From a virus, in the IMG/VR virus record IMGVR_UViG_3300021197_001388, positions 1-41,063 of that record: a stretch of 41,063 bases of DNA; one strand, 5' to 3'. The position numbers were made by a program, and so were the translations under genes. Position 1 is the stretch's first letter; every line of letters begins with the position of its first letter. Shown piece after piece: positions 38,018-41,063 of the stretch. Below the pieces are notes generated by a model, which saw only the letters and a program-made list of their open reading frames with translations, had not been told where the DNA came from and did not search any database.

Positions 38018-38626
38018 ATGAAATTAGAAAAACGAGAACCTTTTTATGTTAAGGACGAGGCTCTTCGAAAGTTCTATGAGAAGGAACTCAAGGCCAAGTA
38101 CTTAGGATACTTCTGTGCGCGCAAGCCAACAGGAGAAGAAGATGTTGATCCCGTTGATGTCTTCTATAAAGCTAAGCCTGCAAAGGGCGAGAGTAGCTAT
38201 GTCGGTGTGTTGGTCAGAGACGGATCACAGATTGTAGTTGATGCAAAGAGCTGCTTCACTGAACCGATGATAGGTATCTGCGAGAACAACATTGTATATA
38301 TCAGTCGCTATCCTGACGAAGTAATTCGAACTCCTCAGGGTGTTGAGATCACTGGTGGTCCTTTCAATACACAGGTGAAGGGTAGCCAGTTGGCACCAGA
38401 ACGTAAGAGCGAGCTGACCAAGAACATCATGTATCTTAATAAGCTAATCAACGAACTCCATACTGGATATGATAGAAAAGAGCTTCAAGGTGAGTTACGT
38501 ATCTGGAAAGATGAGCTTGAGAAAGAGTTGAAGGAAGGACCTAAGGCTGTTGAGATCAAGGTCGTCAATGCTACTGTCAAGAAGTCCCGGTTCTATTTCA
38601 AGACAGTGAGAAGCCAGCAGATATGA
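38018..38626 (+). CDS. hypothetical protein
   Basis: A 202-residue charged protein with a beta-rich middle (SYVGVLVRDGSQIVVDAK, then IVYISRYPDEVIRTPQGVEITGG), a helical segment (about 130-172) and a basic C-terminal strand. No catalytic motif seen. It is the largest gene of the early cluster and overlaps the next by 4 bases. Confidence 0.68.
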   Translation: MKLEKREPFYVKDEALRKFYEKELKAKYLGYFCARKPTGEEDVDPVDVFYKAKPAKGESSYVGVLVRDGSQIVVDAKSCFTEPMIGICENNIVYISRYPDEVIRTPQGVEITGGPFNTQVKGSQLAPERKSELTKNIMYLNKLINELHTGYDRKELQGELRIWKDELEKELKEGPKAVEIKVVNATVKKSRFYFKTVRSQQI

Positions 38627-38883
38627 TCGACGTCATAGACTATCTTTGCCAGGGTGTTATCATCTGCACAGGATTCACATCCCTCTACCTATTCGCCTCG
38701 CAAGATGCCAAGACACGAATGTGGGCTGGTGTGATTGGTTTGATAGGAGAACCGTTCTGGCTAACGACAGCATTCATTAACGGTCAGTGGGGTGTCGTTC
38801 TACTTGCAATGGTGTATGGCGTTAACTGGGTACGTGTTATCTATTCAAACTACCGGTGCACGGACTACTACTATGCAACCTAG
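38623..38883 (+). CDS. small multi-span membrane protein
   Basis: An 86-residue protein with two to three hydrophobic segments (about 8-24, 33-50 and 56-72). Similar small membrane proteins occur in T4-like phages. It overlaps the neighbours on both sides. It could act on the host membrane or in superinfection exclusion; no direct evidence. Confidence 0.7.
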   Translation: MIDVIDYLCQGVIICTGFTSLYLFASQDAKTRMWAGVIGLIGEPFWLTTAFINGQWGVVLLAMVYGVNWVRVIYSNYRCTDYYYAT

Positions 38884-39031
38884 AGACACAAGCAAGAGAC
38901 ATTTTTACATCAGTCTGATAAAGAGTGGGTTTAGAATTGTTGCTGCAGGAGCTCTTGTTCTTGGAAGTTTTGTTGCTGCGGGTGTATTTTTATTTGTAGC
39001 TGAGCTACTTGGTATATTAGAGGAATTGTAA
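38873..39031 (+). CDS. small single-span membrane protein
   Basis: A 52-residue protein with one strong membrane span (about 21-46, IVAAGALVLGSFVAAGVFLFVAEL cut short here) after a basic N-terminal stretch. An in-frame ATG at 38792 lies inside the previous gene and looks less likely. TAATG overlap with the next gene. Confidence 0.6.
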   Translation: MQPRDTSKRHFYISLIKSGFRIVAAGALVLGSFVAAGVFLFVAELLGILEEL

Positions 39032-39207
39032 TGAACCGAACAACACTAACTAAAGAGACCGATTATAGCGTGGTTGTCGTTCTTTACGAGGACAATGTCA
39101 AGATGGGTGAAGTAGATTGTACCGACAAGTCGATTCATTGGGTTAACAGTGTGATCGAAAACTGGGAAGATGGTATACTGAATATTAAAAATGGAGCCAA
39201 GGTATGA
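39031..39207 (+). CDS. small hypothetical protein
   Basis: A 58-residue acidic protein with a beta-strand-rich start (DYSVVVVLYEDNVKMGEVD) and a helix (WVNSVIENWEDG). It starts at the previous stop (TAATG) and overlaps the next by 4 bases (ATGA). No family recognised. Confidence 0.55.
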   Translation: MNRTTLTKETDYSVVVVLYEDNVKMGEVDCTDKSIHWVNSVIENWEDGILNIKNGAKV

Positions 39208-39569
39208 GCTTAAGTAGACTAGAAGAAGCGTCATTGATGATCGCACAAGCATTAGTGCAAAAGGATTCGATGACTAACATGTATGAGATAGCTCAGAAGG
39301 CTACAGAGATTGCTCAAGAGGTACTCGTTCAGGCAGCCGGAGCAGAAGCGATGCCATCCGAGATGGATGATGATATGTTTGATGATGTTGATGATCTAAT
39401 TTCAACTGACGTTGCGTATGGTATCGATATCGACAACGGTGCTGTAATTGATTCAATGCAGTCGATTGGTGACATATCTATCTCAACAAGTGATGCTGAT
39501 AGTTCGACTGTGACAGTAGATACAACATTCGACGTCGACGACCTCACCATAACGACTATGGATTCATGA
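39204..39569 (+). CDS. acidic hypothetical protein
   Basis: A 121-residue strongly acidic protein: an N-terminal helix (about 1-48, LEEASLMIAQALVQKDSM), then an Asp-rich segment (MDDDMFDDVDDL) and a Thr/Asp/Val-rich C terminus. Such acidic proteins can mimic DNA and inhibit host DNA-binding proteins; that is speculation. Overlaps both neighbours by 4 bases. Confidence 0.65.
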   Translation: MSLSRLEEASLMIAQALVQKDSMTNMYEIAQKATEIAQEVLVQAAGAEAMPSEMDDDMFDDVDDLISTDVAYGIDIDNGAVIDSMQSIGDISISTSDADSSTVTVDTTFDVDDLTITTMDS

Positions 39570-39670
39570 GTGCCGAAGAGCTAGTTGGGTCGTTCTTTAT
39601 ATTGTCGATGTGTTACTTTGGTTTTGCTGTGACGCTGTATATTATTATGAGTAGGAAGAATGATGAATAA
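39566..39670 (+). CDS. tiny membrane protein
   Basis: A 34-residue peptide with one hydrophobic span (FFILSMCYFGFAVTLYIIM, about residues 10-28) and a charged tail. It overlaps the genes before and after it. Small size lowers certainty. Confidence 0.45.
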   Translation: MSAEELVGSFFILSMCYFGFAVTLYIIMSRKNDE

Positions 39671-39917
39671 GAAACAACAGGAAGAGATGGCTAACATTCA
39701 GGATACAATCTATGACCTTGCCGGTCGACTTATTATTGAGCAAGAATCAGAACCTTTACTTGTAGCAGCAGCTCTTGCAGCAACGGCAATGGGATTATAC
39801 AAGTCGGTATTATCACCAGATGACTATGATAGCATGATTGACGTGATATCGAACAACAGAGACATCATTAAGCCATTCATGCAAGTAGAACCAACTCAAA
39901 CAGGACCTTTACACTAG
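39660..39917 (+). CDS. hypothetical helical protein
   Basis: An 85-residue protein: amphipathic helices with an Ala-rich middle (LLVAAALAATAMGLYKSVL). ATG codons at 39660 and 39663 are adjacent. It overlaps the tiny membrane protein gene by 11 bases. I recall similar small proteins in marine phages; function unknown. Confidence 0.65.
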   Translation: MMNKKQQEEMANIQDTIYDLAGRLIIEQESEPLLVAAALAATAMGLYKSVLSPDDYDSMIDVISNNRDIIKPFMQVEPTQTGPLH

Positions 39918-39926
39918 GAGAGAAAG

Positions 39927-40106
39927 ATGAGTAATGTAATTGACATCGCAACAAGAGAGCAAGTCGTCGACTACACAATGAATAGTTACGAGGTTGATCA
40001 GTTTACTGTGACATGGGAAAACTTGGGGTTATCGCATCAGGGAACCTTACAAATAGATTATCTCCTCAAGTGTCTCGAGAACATCACGTATGATAACAAA
40101 GATTAA
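39927..40106 (+). CDS. small hypothetical protein
   Basis: A 59-residue acidic protein (MSNVIDIATREQVVDY). AGGAGAG lies upstream of the ATG. It overlaps the next gene by 17 bases. Function unknown. Confidence 0.6.
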   Translation: MSNVIDIATREQVVDYTMNSYEVDQFTVTWENLGLSHQGTLQIDYLLKCLENITYDNKD

Positions 40107-40317
40107 GTGGCTAGCTACTATTGCTGTGATTACGGGAACAGCATTCAATAGTTTAGGTATGTATCCGCAAGGTCCTATGGTGCTAGTAGTAGCTGGTATT
40201 CTTTGGGTGATAGTATCTGTTCACTGGAAAGACAAAGCTCTGATCATTACCAATGGGACTTTGACTATTGTATCGGTCACAGGACTTGCTATTAACTACT
40301 TTGGATTATTTCAATGA
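40090..40317 (+). CDS. small membrane protein, two spans
   Basis: A 75-residue protein with hydrophobic spans at about 7-44 (possibly two) and 51-70. The WLATIAVITGTAFNSLGMYPQGP start matches a small membrane protein I recall from marine T4-like phages. It overlaps the following lipoprotein gene by 4 bases (ATGA). Confidence 0.72.
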   Translation: MITKIKWLATIAVITGTAFNSLGMYPQGPMVLVVAGILWVIVSVHWKDKALIITNGTLTIVSVTGLAINYFGLFQ

Positions 40318-40547
40318 GAATAATGATATTTGCATTACTAGTCACATTACAATCGTGCTCTAGTATACGAGAAGAGAACGTATTGCCTGCTGTTGTAGGG
40401 ATTGGACTATCAGTGACAGCAGAGCCCGCAGCTGGATTATTCGTGTCTGCTGCAATGAGATATGCGTATTGGATGAGAGGAAAAGAGAATGCCCGAGCAC
40501 AAGCTGAAGAGAAAGGACTACTCGAGTCTCAGTCAATTGAAGAATGA
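40314..40547 (+). CDS. small predicted lipoprotein
   Basis: A 77-residue protein with a lipoprotein signal: residues 4-12 hydrophobic, lipobox LQSC with Cys15. The mature part has a hydrophobic middle (VGIGLSVTAEPAAGLFVSAAM) and an acidic C-terminal helix. It may be attached to the host envelope early in infection. Overlaps both neighbours. Confidence 0.65.
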   Translation: MRIMIFALLVTLQSCSSIREENVLPAVVGIGLSVTAEPAAGLFVSAAMRYAYWMRGKENARAQAEEKGLLESQSIEE

Positions 40548-40674
40548 GATTGAGAAGAAGGGAGATGAGAAGGTAACAGAGTTCATCGGCGAATATCTAT
40601 ATACTAAACGCGGAAGAAAGGAAATCCGTTATGGACTCTATCAAGGAAACGTCTCAATCACGATCATCAAGTAA
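40489..40674 (+). CDS. small basic hypothetical protein
   Basis: A 61-residue basic protein (MPEHKLKRKDYSSLSQLKNEI, then GEYLYTKRGRKEIRYGLY). It overlaps the lipoprotein gene by 59 bases in another frame, so it is less certain than its neighbours. Possibly a nucleic-acid-binding protein. Confidence 0.5.
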   Translation: MPEHKLKRKDYSSLSQLKNEIEKKGDEKVTEFIGEYLYTKRGRKEIRYGLYQGNVSITIIK

Positions 40675-40675
40675 A

Positions 40676-40846
40676 ATGGTGGTAATAGTTATGTTAGACG
40701 CTTTACTACGAGGATTGCAGGTAGGATTAGTATTCTACATTGGTTTAACCATATGGGCTATACAACTAGAACTATATGCAGCCGCTCCTTTGTTTATGTT
40801 AGCAGGAGTATCATGCGGGCTTCTATGGGTTATAATTAAACGATGA
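40676..40846 (+). CDS. small membrane protein
   Basis: A 56-residue protein with two hydrophobic spans (about 11-28 and 34-53). The start could also be ATG 40691, which has a GGTGG upstream. It overlaps the next gene by 4 bases (ATGA). Confidence 0.58.
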   Translation: MVVIVMLDALLRGLQVGLVFYIGLTIWAIQLELYAAAPLFMLAGVSCGLLWVIIKR

Positions 40847-41063
40847 AAGCAGTATTGAATATAGATGTGACCGCAGACTTGGATCCTGAAGGTATTCGTA
40901 AACTTGTATGGATTGGAGATAGTGATTGTGAGCAAGTCAATGAAGTAGAGACATGGGAAGAGATTGTTCAAAGGACTATTGAGTATTATACTTTCGGTGG
41001 AACGATTAAAGAGGACCATCGAGATGAAGTCGAGGCTCTTCGTAAAGGACTTAAGAAGGCTCT
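40843..41063 (+). CDS. hypothetical protein, 3' partial
   Basis: An ORF that runs off the window end (73 codons visible, no stop). It starts MKAVLNIDVTADLDPEGIRK and has an acidic middle with a C-terminal helix (DEVEALRKGLKKA). No family recognised. Confidence 0.6.
   Translation, partial: MKAVLNIDVTADLDPEGIRKLVWIGDSDCEQVNEVETWEEIVQRTIEYYTFGGTIKEDHRDEVEALRKGLKKA

Noticed and set aside
1-41063. tRNA genes, CRISPR arrays, integrase or attachment sites
   Set aside because: Looked for in the gaps and by pattern; no cloverleaf candidate, spaced repeat array or recombinase motif was seen.

Overview
The window is a dense, almost entirely plus-strand stretch of a T4-like marine myovirus (Caudoviricetes) genome, in the style of the phages of marine Gram-negative bacteria (cyanophages, pelagiphages and relatives). 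The evidence is a set of genes usual for that group: small conserved virion proteins, a T4-type lysozyme, a gp61-like primase, class I ribonucleotide reductase (nrdA/nrdB), a SegE-like GIY-YIG protein, T4 RNase H, PhoH, a RecB/Cas4-type nuclease, exact T4 late-promoter boxes (TATAAATA), and many small genes joined by ATGA or TAATG overlaps. No tRNA, rRNA, CRISPR array, integrase or insertion sequence was seen. Product names are read from motifs and family memory; no database search was run.

Layout. 1-4.9 kb: virion and virion-associated proteins. 4.9-12.25 kb: a lysis region (T4-type endolysin, class 3 lipase, overlapping i-spanin/o-spanin-like pair, an EF-hand two-TM protein and a coiled-coil TM protein). 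A cassette unusual for a phage sits inside it at 6.8-10.5 kb, directly behind a perfect late promoter: a secreted cytochrome c-copper monooxygenase fusion, a small cytochrome c, a redoxin-like/cytochrome c protein, a second PHM-type copper monooxygenase, a 23-residue PqqA (precursor peptide of the cofactor PQQ) and a CopC copper-binding protein. 12.3-16.9 kb: primase, nrdA, nrdB, a zinc-ribbon protein and a SegE-like protein.

16.85-28.57 kb is an 11.7-kb glycan island of tightly overlapped genes: a GT61 transferase, an APH/choline-kinase-like kinase, a nucleotidyltransferase-HAD fusion, a PhyH-like dioxygenase, a radical SAM/SPASM protein, a HisC-like aminotransferase, two alternating glycosyltransferase-like/sulfotransferase-like pairs, a DxD glycosyltransferase, a capsule-type protein, a TylF-like methyltransferase and another DxD glycosyltransferase. 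28.6-34.35 kb: zinc metallopeptidase, GT4 glycosyltransferase, RNase H, PhoH, PD-(D/E)XK nuclease. At 34.35-34.89 kb lies the only minus-strand gene, a NUMOD-type homing-endonuclease-like protein with its own minus-strand late promoter. 35.0-41.06 kb: a run of small, mostly unknown genes, probably early, several with membrane segments.

Regulation. Two promoter classes are visible. T4 late boxes precede the lipoprotein gene, the copper/cytochrome/PqqA cassette and, on the minus strand, the homing-type gene; one-base variants precede a virion gene and the EF-hand gene. Strong sigma70-like promoters with exactly 17-bp spacers (TTGNNN-17-(T/G)ATAAT) occur at 28760, 30651, 34991 and 37206, ahead of the metallopeptidase, RNase H and small-gene groups.

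The main novelty is the late-expressed, periplasm-directed redox cassette with pqqA. It suggests that the phage modifies copper- and PQQ-dependent periplasmic oxidation in a host that already makes PQQ and matures c-type cytochromes, most likely a marine proteobacterium.
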